Source of the DNA: Paracentrotus lividus
Taxonomy: Eukaryota > Echinodermata > Echinoidea > Camarodonta > Echinidae
NCBI GenBank assembly: GCA_940671915.1
Contig: CALNVZ010003433.1
Location: 30,295,245-30,359,244 of the forward strand
Length of the DNA: 64,000 nt
Direction: 5' to 3'
The translations under genes and the position numbers were made by a program. Below the pieces are notes generated by a model that was not told the origin of the DNA, searched no databases, and was given only the letters and a program-made list of their open reading frames with translations. Positions 37,801 through 49,560 of the stretch are shown in pieces (the stretch's first letter is position 1; every line of letters begins with the position of its first letter).

Positions 37801-40409
37801 GTAAGTCTTTATTCCTGGGGATCAAATAAAAAAGAGGTTGAAAGAGACAATACTATTTAATCGAATGCTCAGTTAGGTGTCTGTGTTGACTGGGTATGAT
37901 GGAATCAAGTCGAGTTGCTGGTACAACAGTTTTTCTTTTATAAAAAATTTCGATTTTCAGTGCTTCGAACGCAAACTTAATACTCTTCTGATTGTCAATA
38001 AAAACCTTGAATATTGTTATTAGTTTATACCATAAACATGTATAGCTTATAGGCTTTCCATTGATGTTTAATTTGTATATTTGATTTTCGGCCCAAGGTA
38101 CACATTGAATACAGCACCAATTTTATGACGGGAATTTCAATGAATTTTCCATTTTCATTTCCCCTTTAGAACTTATAAACCTTTCATGTGGTCCCGACCC
38201 CGCACTCAATAGAGCATGCAAAGGAGCACTCTTCGAGATCTACAGCTCAAAGCTTCCCGAGGAGCTCACGACTACAACGGCAAGTACAGCTAGTCAGGCG
38301 CCCTCTACGGAAGAAAAGCCATCCCAGCACATCATGATCAGCTACAGATGGGAGCAGCCGTCCAAGTCTGTCATGAGCGAGATCAAGAACCAGCTCAAGA
38401 GCAAGGGATACAACGTGTGGATGGACGAAGATTTTATGAGTAAGAATGATAAAAGCAACGTTTCTACCCTATTTAGAAAATAAAACGTTGATCAATGAAA
38501 ATCACTAAAGACCTTTAGAAGGAGCTGAAATATATCACATTTAAGCTTAATGATAATAACATCGGTTAATTAATGATAAAGAATATCAATATCAATTTAT
38601 CATACCCTAATGATAATAACAAACAGTAACAAACAAAAGCAACAACACATGTTCATCATGTGCCATCACAACATTAGTTGCACTGAGCATATCTTTTGGA
38701 ATACCCATCCGCTACATTTAACTTTTAATATAATAGTTGTGTTTGTAAATTTGTACATAAGAATAATGTAGTGATTGATGAATAGAATCGGACATATAGA
38801 TGTTTATTAATTTTTTTGTTTGTTTTTATGAATGAACAATATTTCATCAAAATCCTCCATCTTGTAATGAAATAGGTGGTGATATCATTGAGAAGATGGC
38901 AACGGCCGTGGAGAACTCCTACCTCATTCTGGCTTGTATCACAGAGGGGTATCAAGAGAGCAAGAACTGTCGAACAGGTTTGTGGAACTCTGCAGCCAAT
39001 CATTTTCGCTAGCTTGTATCGTAGCTTTTTTTTTTTTTTTTTTTGGAGAGAGAACTATGAAAAGAGTAATGACTGATAAGTTTGGTAGAATCTCGTCTCT
39101 GGCCATATCGATGTAAAAATGATTACAATAACCGATTACAAGTGTTTAGCCTATAACGTAGATGATCAGGAGAGCTTGAGCAGTGGGCATTCGAAAAACA
39201 GTGAGAAATTGTCACTGTTATTATGCAAAATGTGCAAGTCGTTCAGGTCAAAGTCCTTCATTCTGAGCAGTTTGAGCAATCATTTTAAATAGACAATTTT
39301 TCTAAGAGAGCTTTACTTTTCGGTATTAATAATTTACCTATACCTGTCCAATCAACTACACAGAGGCAACATATGCCTATGACTGCAACAAGAGGATAGT
39401 CCCTGTGAAGGTCAATGAACTCTTCAAGCCACGTGGATGGCTAGGAGGAATCACTGCAGGGAAGATTTATTACCCCGTACCCGATGTGGAGCAGATACCG
39501 AACCAACTACCTAGAATCATTGATTTGGAGATTCAGGACGAACTGCAGAAACATCCAGATGTTCAAGCAGGTATTAAGAGATAAAATCCTTATCTATAAC
39601 CACTATGGCCATGCTAACAGCTTTATATTATTCATGATGAGAGCAGGGCGCGTTAAAATTAATTTCTAGTAGAAAATATTACACTCGAACACCGCCAAAA
39701 GAAAGGGGGAAATTAAGGAAACAGTTTGTGCTCTCAACCAGTTCTTGAATAATGATAATAATAATACCAGTTTCTTGTGTTCTTTACATTTAGGTTATAC
39801 AGTATACCTACTTTGTAAAGCTGTTTTTCTGGTTAAGACACATCCTCTATCTTCTCTAAGTCTTTTTTTTTTTTTTTTTTTTTTTTTTTTGGCGTTACTG
39901 TACATATAGTTCGTACTTTGTGAATAGGACATTTTACCTTTTAAAAGTTCCACTGGTAGGCATATGCAGACATACATCCTTAAATTTTTTGGTTCACTAT
40001 CGGGGTAACGAATACATGGAAAACGGTGTATACAAAATAATGAATATTTCATATTAGAAAGAATGAATGGGAATGGAGCATCAAACCATCATAACATTTG
40101 GTTTGGGATCCATTCTGAATACAATTCTACATTGCTTCCAATAGTACTTTTTCCTCAGGAGCACTCTCTAAGACGCCCTCTGAGTGGGACATCCGCACAT
40201 GGGACGTGACCAAGGTCCGCGAGTGGTTGACATCCAATGGGGTCAGCTCCAGCAGCAAGAGTCTCCAGAACCTTAACGGGGCACAACTGGCGCAACTGAA
40301 GAAGCAGCTTTCTACCGCTCCTGATACCTTCTATCAGTCGATGAAAGAAGACCTGGGGATCCCATATATGGAGGTTCTTTCTCTTGCTGCAGCACTTGAA
40401 AACCTTTAA
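36702..40409 (+). CDS. ARM-TIR-SAM protein (SARM1-like domains, permuted order)
   Basis: Five exons (36702-37800, 38170-38439, 38876-38977, 39364-39570, 40159-40409) splice to 642 codons with no internal stop. All four introns are GT-AG and phase 1. Residues about 90-400 are helical and ARM/HEAT-like. Residues 419-545 are a TIR domain with strand A HIMISYRW, then YNVWMD and a candidate catalytic Glu491 in NCRTEATYA, followed by RIVPVKV. Residues about 565-642 are a SAM domain (WDVTKVREWL, LGIPYMEVLSLA). SARM1 uses an ARM domain to restrain its TIR NAD hydrolase and SAM domains to oligomerise; the same logic is inferred here. Met18 (ATG at 36753, A at -3) is an alternative start with a basic amphipathic segment, MPAWLQRLRDRVRPRPG. 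Domain calls are confident; enzyme activity and immune role are inference. The name SARM1 is not applied because the domain order differs. Confidence 0.88.
38170..38439 (+). CDS. Exon 2: end of ARM region, linker and start of TIR
   Basis: The acceptor is CCCCTTTAG and the donor GTAAGA. Residues 367-456: a last helix (ALNRACKGALFEIYSSKL), a Thr/Ser-rich linker, then TIR strand A (HIMISYRW), helix A and YNVWMDEDFM. Confidence 0.88.
38876..38977 (+). CDS. Exon 3: TIR middle segment
   Basis: A short exon of 102 bases, residues 457-490. The acceptor is GAAATAG and the donor the weaker GTTTGT. It carries GDIIEKMATAVENSYLILAC, the alpha-B to beta-C part of the TIR fold, and ends just before Glu491. 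Confidence 0.85.
39364..39570 (+). CDS. Exon 4: TIR C-terminal part with catalytic-position Glu
   Basis: The acceptor is CTACACAG and the donor GTATTAAG. The codon for Glu491 is split across the exon 3/4 junction. The exon continues EATYAYDCNKRIVPVKV, then a Gly/Trp-containing loop and an acidic segment before the SAM domain. Confidence 0.85.
39862..39890. repeat. Poly(T) tract in intron 4
   Basis: A T-run of about 27 bases. A shorter T-run (39027-39044) lies in intron 3. Confidence 0.9.
40159..40409 (+). CDS. Exon 5: SAM domain and stop
   Basis: The acceptor TTTTCCTCAG has a good pyrimidine tract. Residues 560-642, ending LAAALENL and TAA. A SAM fold is supported by the spaced Trp/Leu pattern (WDVTKVREWL, SLQNLNGAQLAQLKK, LGIPYMEVL). 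Confidence 0.85.
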
Positions 40410-41515
40410 ACCGTTAATTATGATGTGATTTCATGGCGATGACTTTCTACCATACACCAAAACCATGGATACTGTTATAATGCAGAAAAAACAACAACAA
40501 AAGGAAAAAAGATTATATCTTACATTTGTTTTTATTATAGAAGATTATAAGGTCATTTATATAGATTATCCTTCTCTTGCTTTATAAACATAATTCTGAT
40601 TTTTCTTGTAGTTAGATGATGCTCTTCAATCGATCGAAACTTAGAAAAAACATCGAGAAATATTTAACTCATTTTCTTTAACACGACCATAATAATGGGG
40701 TTTTTCATCAACTGTATGAAATGTTTCCAGATGTACTCCTTGTGCCAACAAATCATTTTAACGCTATTGACGATAAAAGTGATTGTGATCATCATGAGCA
40801 ATTAAGATTAAAAACAATTGGTATTAAAAAGAAAGAATACAAAATCAAGAAATAGATGGAATTGTTATATATATATATACGCACAAGAAAAGGACCTACC
40901 TAGGCTTGTCGAAATTACACCGTCTATCGAGAACTTCTTCAACGAAAGAAGTAAAAGCAACAAAAATGTACTAGTAGACTAGTTCATGTGTGAGCAGCTT
41001 ACGTTTATTATGATTCTATGTGTAACATTATTACAGTAATTAATTTAAAGAAGCGCCTATTTACTGAACATCACGAGACACACTTTGTGTTTCGACCATC
41101 GTCTTTTTTTTTCATTTGGGCTTCTAAAATTTCTTCTTTTGTTTGCTTTTACATTCAAAAGTGTACAGTCAAATAATATGCAATATATTACATGTATAAG
41201 ATCGAAATAGAGTATATAGACTAGATGGCATATGGTCACCCATAAATACACCTCTTGACAGCAAGGTCCCCTAAGAGAGTAGACCATATACGACGAATAT
41301 TATATAATATTTAGATTTACATTGTTACCACTTTTCAAGGAATATTAACATTCTTTACCATTATTGCGCAAACTAGAAGAAGAGAAAAAAGTCACTCCGA
41401 TAGTTTGATTTGTATACACAACTATGTATTAAATCACAAATGTACGAAACAATATTTCTCAGTAATTATGTAACATTTTACTGAAATAAAGTACTAATAA
41501 AATCAAATTTTCATG
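40410..41515 (+). other. Probable 3' UTR of the ARM-TIR-SAM gene with polyadenylation signals
   Basis: No AATAAA appears soon after the stop. The first two are close together at 41485-41490 and 41496-41501, so a 3' UTR of about 1.1 kb is the simplest reading. An ATTAAA near 40806 could serve an earlier end. Confidence 0.45.
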
Positions 41516-42215
41516 TGAGTATAAAACGTAATGAGTATTTGGTGTAATTAGCTAAGAAATAGTTAGAACAGGAAAGAAGAAGAGCGAAAGAGGAAGCAAA
41601 AACGGCTGTGTTTTCGACGCCGTGATAAGGCCATGGAGTGAAATGTGATTTGACGTTATAGCATTACTCCACGTTTGGTATGATGACAACACATTTAGAC
41701 AAGAAGCTATTACTTATATGATACATGTGTGATGGATTGCGTTAATGCCATGAATTGAGTTGAACATAAAATTTAATTGAATTGAATATATGTATTTTCC
41801 ATTGGATACTCATTTTACATTGGAATTACAGATGATGCAATTGAAAATAATAAAATATTCTGTTGAGAAAATGTCTTACACGCACAGAAAATATACGGAA
41901 AGACTTCCTTTTTACCAGCCACTTTTTTTTGCTCGCTTTTTGCCAACTTTCTAAAAAGGGCGATTTTGATGGGGCGTGAGTAAAAAATGGGGCTTGGATA
42001 TTTTTGGGGAAATTCCAAAAATTGTTTTTTTTCCCCAAAATATTTGTCACACTTCCCCTCCCTCTCTCTCTTTCTTTCTCTCCCTCTCTCCTCTCTCTCT
42101 CCATTCTCAGTCTTTGTCCTACAAACCTGTCAATCTTCATTGTAACATTCCATAGAATTAATTAACATACAAGCAACAAATTCAAAAGACTCAATTTTTG
42201 TACTTACATGCAATG
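41516..42215. other. Unannotated stretch
   Basis: A CT-rich tract occupies 42051-42102. No coding exon was recognised. Confidence 0.4.
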
Positions 42216-42219
42216 TTCT

Positions 42220-42290
42220 CCGCAGGATTTGAACCAGGGTCCTGAGATAGAAGTCGAGCACTCTACAGATGTACCACAGATGATGAGATG
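42220..42290 (-). pseudogene. tRNA-like sequence, Arg(TCT)-like SINE head
   Basis: The minus strand has the B box GGTTCAAATCC and an A-box-like TGTAGAGTGCTCG. The anticodon loop is CTTCTAT (TCT at the anticodon position, T at 33). The anticodon stem pairs poorly and the acceptor stem is degenerate, so it is a relic, probably of a tRNA-derived SINE. Confidence 0.5.
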
Positions 42291-42784
42291 ATGGGAGAGG
42301 TCTTAGTTGAATTAAGTAGGCGTAGAACTATAATCATCTCGGCACAAGTGCGCTATAATTACTTTGACATAAATTATGCTAACACAGCAGTGTTGCATTA
42401 CAGATACAGACACATGTGTACATGTAGCTAGTATAGCTCTACTCAGCCAGAATTGTTGTTGTTTTCAACTTGTTTGCACATTTGTGATTGTGTTTGGTGA
42501 AGTGCTTGAGCGCCTGGATCAGCTACATATAGAGTATGTGGTTCTTGTGAATCTGAACACTGAAAACAGTAATTAAGTTCATGTCATGACTTAGACTAAA
42601 GCAGGTAAGCTTACATGTAGCATAGACCCTACTTGGGATGAATATGAGAAATTATTTGAGTTTTTTAAAATATTTATTTAAAGATGAAGGTTATCATTTC
42701 AGGGTATTTTATTTAGCTATTAATTATTGAAAGCAGGTTTTTTCATTTGGTTCTTGCCAAGTTAGAATCTTTCTATATGCCTAC

Positions 42785-43165
42785 TGATGCTGGGTTGCGA
42801 TGACCCTAGGACACCGGGTCGCGATACCCTAGGACACCGGGATGCGATGTACCCTAGGACACCGGGTCGCGATGACCTAGGACACCGGGTCGCGATGACC
42901 CTAGGAGACCGGGTCGCGATGACCCTAGGACACGGGTCGCGATGACCCTAGGACACGGATCACGAATGACCCTAGGACACCGGTCGCGATGCTAAGACCG
43001 AGTTGTAATATATGCCCTACACTGACCTAACCCTAACCCTAGGACACCGGGTTGCGATGACATTAGGACACCGGGTCACGATGCCCTAGACACCGGTTTG
43101 CATGACCCTAGACACCGGGTTGCGATGACCCTAGGTCACCAGGTTTTGATAACCTTAACACTGAT
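42785..43165. repeat. 24-bp minisatellite (GACCCTAGGACACCGGGTCG type)
   Basis: At least twelve imperfect copies of a unit that includes CCTAGGACACCGGGTCGCGA are followed by diverged copies to 43165. Copies differ by single-base gains and losses. Near 43028-43041 two CCCTAA units, the same word as the animal telomere repeat, interrupt the array. Confidence 0.9.
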
Positions 43166-43194
43166 CTGTAATATGCTGACCATAGAATTAATTG

Positions 43195-43360
43195 GAAAAA
43201 AAAATTTAAAAAAATTATTACAAAAAAAAAAAAAAAAAAAAAAAAATTAATTGTTTAAACCCCTCCAAATTTTTTTTTATTTGAAAAAAAAAACTTAGAA
43301 AAAAAACTGAAAAAAAAAAAATTTAAAAAAATTTCTTAAAAATAGAAAAAAAATTTCTAC
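43195..43360. repeat. A/T-run low-complexity region
   Basis: Successive A and T homopolymer runs follow the minisatellite. Confidence 0.85.
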
Positions 43361-44098
43361 ATTCCTAAAAACGATTTATTTGTGCTTAAAAATAAATTAT
43401 ACATCATATCCATACTTTTTTTTTTCACTTTTAGTGGCTGGTACAAAAGGAAGTCTAGCCAAATAGGGAAATTCATTGATCACTGACACCGAAAAAATCT
43501 TAAGTCATTATAATTATAGTTTTAGTGAAATGTCAAGTCAATAACTAAGGAATGTTTTCCTACCTGATCTTGAATCCACTTCAGAATATTACCAGTATGG
43601 TAGAGGTTATATTTACAAATGTGGTTTATCACTGTTCAGGTATTGCACTTATCCCGCTGAAAGAATATAGACTATATATACAAAATAATAGCGCTTCTTT
43701 GTGGATTGAAGAAAGGGAGACTCAAAATCCCAAATAAAAATATCAAGGCCTTGTTACAGTGTAGAGACTTGAGTGAAGAAGGATGTGCTTTGTAGAATCG
43801 CTATGCAATAATATATGGAGTGAAGACATACAAGGTGTGTCACTTGCTGGTATAATATACATGTGCATTAAACTGTATACAAGACTAATGTGTTGGATGA
43901 CTGCACATCCAAAACAATAATAGGAAATGGCATGTTCTTGCCAATGACTTAGAAAGTAAGGCATTCAAGGAATGAACAGGTGTCACTAAGAAATAATGAC
44001 AATTGAATAAAAGACAAGATTAAAGCTATATACAATAGAAGAAAGTTCTTGTAAGGTCAAGTTGCTACATAGTCATTATTAATCGTAAAACTTTGATC
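43361..44098. other. Unannotated stretch
   Basis: No exon or repeat was recognised. Confidence 0.4.
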
Positions 44099-44101
44099 TT
44101 A

Positions 44102-44332
44102 TGCTGCAGTCACACAGGCACTTACGTATAATTACGTTTTAGTTGTTTTAATCTTATTTCATCTTCTATTCTATCATTTCTTATGTATTTCTTTGTTTTA
44201 CTGGATGAACGAAAATCACCATTATTACTGCTGACTATGACGGGAAGGCATCCTTGGGGATCCGCAGAAAAGAAAATAATTTTTGGACGCAACCGGACGT
44301 AACTCAACGTAAGTGTCTGTGTGACTGTAGCA
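44102..44332. mobile_element. Harbinger-like MITE with TTA target duplication
   Basis: The ends TGCTGCAGTCACACAGGCAC and its inverse (right end GACTGTAGCA) agree over about 26 positions with two differences. Direct TTA copies flank the element at 44099-44101 and 44333-44335. The 231-bp interior has no frame. A three-base TTA/TWA duplication is typical of PIF/Harbinger; the family call is inference. Confidence 0.75.
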
Positions 44333-44335
44333 TTA

Positions 44336-45290
44336 GAACAACTTTGATCTTTGAGCTCAGAATATTGAAAAGTTAAATGGATGCAGTAACATTGAAGGGG
44401 AATCCAAATCGTAATTGATTAAGATACCTCATTTTGCCTACGTGATTATAATCATATAGGTTAATTTGGAATCCCCTAAATTTTACAAGCTCATATCCTG
44501 ATTTTGAAAACCATTTTCGGATGGTTTTCAAACAGTATCATCGGGTCGATGGGGTTCAGAACGCACAGCGTTTTCTGGGTTACGAAGTTCCCATACACAG
44601 CCCGCTGGGCGGTACGCCAATGATGCTTGCGACAGAGCGGTGGTGATTTATGTCATGTCATTTTCACCATTTTTTTTTCTACGGGACTTTGAAGTTGTCA
44701 TATGTGGATGGCATGTAAAGTACGCATAATTAAGAATTTGGTTTCTATTAGACTTCCCACTTTCAACAGAAGAGTTAAAATCACCTTTACTCTGTCAAAA
44801 CAATATCAAACTTTTTCAAACCTTCCAGATTGTTGCGAAGTGTATACAAAATATGGGGATATTGTTTAAATTGGGTAACCTGCACTTATTTTCGAGCCAG
44901 CAGCGCCCTCATGTTGCTAAAATGATGTGTACAATGGCGAAATACAATTCTTAGAGACTTGAAATCTACACGAAATTTAAAAAGCACAGTTTAAGCTGCA
45001 CTTTATTCAAAATCCATGTCAATTTCCTCATAATTTGCCAAGTTATAGAGGAATGTAGACTAAAAGAGTAGAAGCATTACAAAATGGGTGTCCATGTGCT
45101 CGTTTTCAAAATATCGGCGCCGTAATTAAAAAAAAAAAAAAAAAAAAAAACCTACACTGAGTCTATTTAAAACCATCGAAACGCGCCAAAAACACGCAAA
45201 AGTATGAAAACTCAATCTAAATTACGAATGATTCAAAAGCATGCTACCTAAGATTCACAATTCATCTCATATCCATCGTAATCCGTAGAA
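44336..45290. other. Unannotated stretch
   Basis: It contains a short A-run at 45127-45150. The GC-richer part at 44540-44640 has no recognised coding motif. Confidence 0.4.
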
Positions 45291-45293
45291 TAA

Positions 45294-45711
45294 AGGCCAC
45301 CGCACACCTTACGACTAGTCTACGATCCGATTTTGGAACAAATCGCATTTTGCTTATTTTCCGAAAGTATGAATGAATATAATCTTATCATTAGAGGTTC
45401 ACATTAACTGTAAGAATACTGATATCAAATTTCGGAAAATTGCAAGCCTTTATTTAGGAGTAAAAGGCAAATTGGTTTGAAATCGTAGCCAATCGTGCGA
45501 TTGCTATGACATCATTACGATTAGATATTGAATTTGCTTTTATTTTAATAAGGAGGTTACATAGTCAATGATTTGAACATATAAATATTCCTGCGATGAT
45601 TTAGAACTCTGCACAGTATGATGTTCTATATTTCTAAATATCCACACCAAATGTTATGACGTTTTATGACACAATCAGGTCGCAGACTAATCGTAAGGTG
45701 TGCGGTGGCCC
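45294..45711. mobile_element. Harbinger-like MITE with TAA target duplication
   Basis: The left end AGGCCACCGCACACCTTACG is matched by the right end CGTAAGGTGTGCGGTGGCCC. TAA flanks both sides (45291-45293 and 45712-45714). Similarity of the arms extends for about 40 bases. The 418-bp interior has no coding capacity. Confidence 0.75.
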
Positions 45712-45714
45712 TAA

Positions 45715-47602
45715 CACGAACACGCACCAACATAAATGCTTTACATATCTTTGAAAGTAGGAAAATAATGAACAAAAAAGAAGGAATAAATAGCATTTTT
45801 ATAAAGTTTATTTCTTTTAACTCTTTGAACGCTGGGTCGCCCAAGAGCGCCAAGTATTTTTTCCATTGTGACGTAATTAATCTTGCGCGGCCAGGATGCG
45901 CGGTCAAGATGCGCAGGAACATAACTGTGCAACGTCCTTAAAGTACTAATATGTTTACTTATTTAATTATTATTTATTTTTTTATTTATTTATCTATTCC
46001 TATTTCAATCTTTTCGTATTTACAATGATATTGCAATTTACATATTTACAACATAATAAATATTACAGAACTATAACAATGTGAAATTGAAAGAGAAGGA
46101 GACCGACTAATAAGCAGAGCTTGTAGAGTGAAGGCCTCCTTTAAAATTACACAATATTTTTAATGAATTATTACTTAACGACACAAAAATAAAAACAAAC
46201 ATTATTGATTGAGTATTTACACAGATCAAACTTAAAACAGTGGTAAATATATACAGAGAAAAATAATTAATAAATATTTAACACGCTTTAGAAATACAAT
46301 AAACTAGTATGTATCTAAAAGAAAACTTTTAAACCTTCATTTGTGTTTTCGTTGGAGAGAAAAAATATAGAACTTTCATTTCTGTTTCCTAGATATTGGT
46401 GAAATGGACGATTTGTTGTCGGTATGCGCCTAGCAAGGTTAAATCCAACTTATATTTGCCATCTGAACTTTATCCTCTATTATTGCATCATTATGCATAA
46501 GCTTAGTAATCTTCGAAAACTTTGGTCCAGTATTTATGGTGCAATTAATCAACTTCTATGTACTTTTAAGATCGTTTTTGCATTGATTGAATTGATCATG
46601 ATAATATGCTTTTTTAGCAGCACGGATCACTCCTGTGAATATATTCTTATATTTAGTATATTGGATAAATGACTACCATTTGCTCAAAAATTTTCAGTAG
46701 TTTATGTTTACAGTGAGAGCAGTAGGTTCTACTAATTTTGGTCCCTCATCTCGCACTTCTTTTGGGAAGTTGCTCAATCCCTTTAAGGAAAAAAGAATGT
46801 GAAATGAAGTAGAGATAAGGGAGGAAGATAGAAATTGAGAAAAGGAATATAAACATGATAAAGGAACAATTCCGGTGCACTATACCGAAACGGTCCTGCA
46901 CTGTACATATCCAGATCCAGGGAACGAATAAGAATGAAGGAAGAGAAGAAGTGTACTAAATCCCATAGGACATAAATATGAAAATACATTTTGCAATTGT
47001 AAATAAATCAAAGATTTCCTCTGATTGTTCATAGTTATTTTGAGGAGAGGGGTGTCCTAATGTATAATGGTGCCATTTATCGAGTAACTTGCTTTTGAAC
47101 ATGACTGAAATTGAGGACAAAGGATTGTCTTTATAGTTATTAAACCACGGGCCTCTTTCACGAAACTTTGCCATTAAGAAGAACCCCATGCTAGGGGATT
47201 GAGAGCAAAATTTCAAAATGACAGCAAAAATGAGATTTGTTTATAATTCAATGAATGATTGCAGCGAAGAAGAATGGTTGATAGGCCTATGATATGGAAA
47301 TTGGTTCTAAAGATGCAAAGAAGCAAAGATCCTTTATACACCCCCTCCCCGTTTGGACAAGAAGCGGATTGCAATGTTCGCGATTTCAATTACATTCAAA
47401 CAATTTGCCTGTATATTAAATATCATTTAATGTATTTATCTCGATAAAAGATTTTGTTTTGCATTAATAGGATTGTCCCATAAATGAAAAGTTTGCACAT
47501 TTCCGGTGTCCGACGCTGAAGGATGCAAATTCACATTATCTGTTTCCTTCGTTACCAAGTTGCCATGTTTAATATTGACAATCGATCACAAAAATGCAAT
47601 GG
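45715..47602. other. Unannotated AT-rich stretch
   Basis: No coding exon or named repeat could be supported. Confidence 0.4.
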
Positions 47603-47619
47603 TACACTGAAAACCTAAC

Positions 47620-47880
47620 CTTGTCCGTCAATTGACGGACTAGCTTTAAAGCTAGTCGGTCAAGACGGACTAGTTTTAAGGCTAGTCCGTCATGTTAGTC
47701 CGTCTCGACGGACTAGCTTATAAATGAATCTAATTCTCTCAACCTGACGGACTAGCTTTATAGAGCTCGTCCGTCAAGCTTGATACTGGTCTGTCGAGTT
47801 GACGGACGTGCTCAATAAAAGTAGATAGACGGACGAGGTTTACCTATTAAGTTGACGGACTAGCTTTTGATATACATACA
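47620..47880. repeat. Left palindromic GACGGACTAGC array
   Basis: About eight GACGGACTAGCTTT or inverse AAAGCTAGTCCGTC units occur in mixed orientation, several forming 20-30 bp hairpins. Confidence 0.85.
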
Positions 47881-48368
47881 CCATTGCAATGTCGTTTTCA
47901 ATTATCCATGAAAATTATTCCAAGATTATTGAAGTAGTGATATATAATAATGCAAACGTTGTACCTATCAAGCTAAAATATTTATAAAGCAAGTTTGACA
48001 ATAAATTTGATATGACATTTCTTAAAATCCCTCTTTAATATTGAATAGTACTGTGAGTTCTGCCAACAATTATTGGTTGTGTTTTTTCTCTTTTGTGTAG
48101 CCTATTATTTAGAGCAATTCCATTATCGTCTGTATTGTAAATTAGGTGCGTGTAAATACACGCACCGACTCCATTTATTCTGTTTCTGAACAGGATCAAT
48201 GTGTATTATTTTTTAAACAAAAGTTGTTTTGGCTTGACAATCTGAAAGTTTATTTATACATAACAACAAGTAATCTATAGGCACGAGTAGCCTATAGGTT
48301 CTTAATATTGTCGTTCATTATTTAATTACAGGCTATAATTGAATACCTCGAACCAAAGAATCTCGTCT

Positions 48369-48519
48369 ATTCTTATAGATTGCTGATGAATGCCGGGCTT
48401 AGCAACAACAGTGAATGATCCACCTTTCATTCACTGTTGTTGCTAAGCCGGGCATTCGTAGCCACCTTTCATTCACTGTTGTTGCTAAGCCGGGCATTCA
48501 TCAGCAATTTATAAGAATA
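48369..48519. repeat. Long near-perfect hairpin with a duplicated arm
   Basis: The left arm 48369-48419 and right arm 48469-48519 are 51-base inverse copies with one or two differences. The loop contains an additional partial copy of the right arm (48421-48460, including TCATTCACTGTTGTTGCTAA). A transcript could fold with either copy. Confidence 0.85.
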
Positions 48520-49004
48520 GAATCCATCCACTGAATAACATGCGCATTACGAGAAAGACATGTTCTATTATGTGCATTATCTGATTGCGAATTCGATTTT
48601 ACGTGTAAACCGAAAAGATGCATATTCGATGTACACCGTGTATCAGTCCCGCCGTGTAGATTTTGATCATGGTGACGGTCTCCTTCATGTGAGTACTCTT
48701 TTTAATTCCTAATTAAGTTACGGTTAATTTCATGAAGATCGTTAGCCTATTATTTGCACATAGATTAATGTTGTATAACACGCGAAACAAATTTTGTCTT
48801 GCCAAATTAATTAATAAATGTGTATATGCCTTACAATGATCATAACAATCTCATTAAATTTAGAATTAGAATTGAATTCTAAATCTAATTATATATTTAT
48901 GTGTCACTTTTCTTTTAGATTAATTGTATCTGGATGAACTGTCTTTTAAAATTTCAGATTTGATGTCTCTGACAAGCGTGTGAAGCCATATTAAGCTAAT
49001 GTCA

Positions 49005-49560
49005 TGCTAGTCGGTCAAGACAGAAGCAAAACCATCTTGACGGACTAGTTTTTTCATCTTGACGGACTAGCTGTAAAGCTAGTCCTGCTCAAATGCTCGT
49101 CAGTCTGGGCATCACCACGACTAGCTTTAATGCTAGTCCGTTAAACTAGTCGATCACGACGGACTAGCTTTAAAACTTGTCCGTCGTGACCGACTAGCTG
49201 TAAAGCTAGTCTGTCAAGAAGCCCGTCGTGACAGACTAACATTAAAACTAGTCCGTCGTGACGGACTAACTTGACGGACTAGCTTAAAAGCTAGTCCGTT
49301 AAATTAGTCCATCACGACGGACTAGCTTGAAAGCTAGTCCGTCAAATTAGTCCATCACGATGGACTAGCTTGAAAGCTAGTCCGTCAAATAAATCCGTCA
49401 CGACGGACTAGTTTTAAAGTAAAGACGGACGAGCTTTAAAGCTAATCTGTAATAGCCGGATTGTGTTGAAGGAAAGCTAGTCCGTCCTGACTGACTAGCT
49501 TTAAAGCTAGTCAGTCTGGGCATCACTATGACTAGCCTTAAAGCTAGTCGGTCTACCCGT
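49005..49560. repeat. Right palindromic GACGGACTAGC array
   Basis: More than fifteen units of the same palindromic word as the left array, with higher-order duplications such as CTTGAAAGCTAGTCCGTCAA repeating near 49327 and 49369. Confidence 0.85.

Noticed and set aside
36725-37825. Minus-strand open frames of 100-133 codons under exon 1 of the TIR gene
   Set aside because: They are shadows of the coding exon, Ser-rich with no motif.
42785-43165. Regular repeats considered as a CRISPR array
   Set aside because: The units are contiguous without unique spacers, and the genome is eukaryotic. It is a minisatellite.
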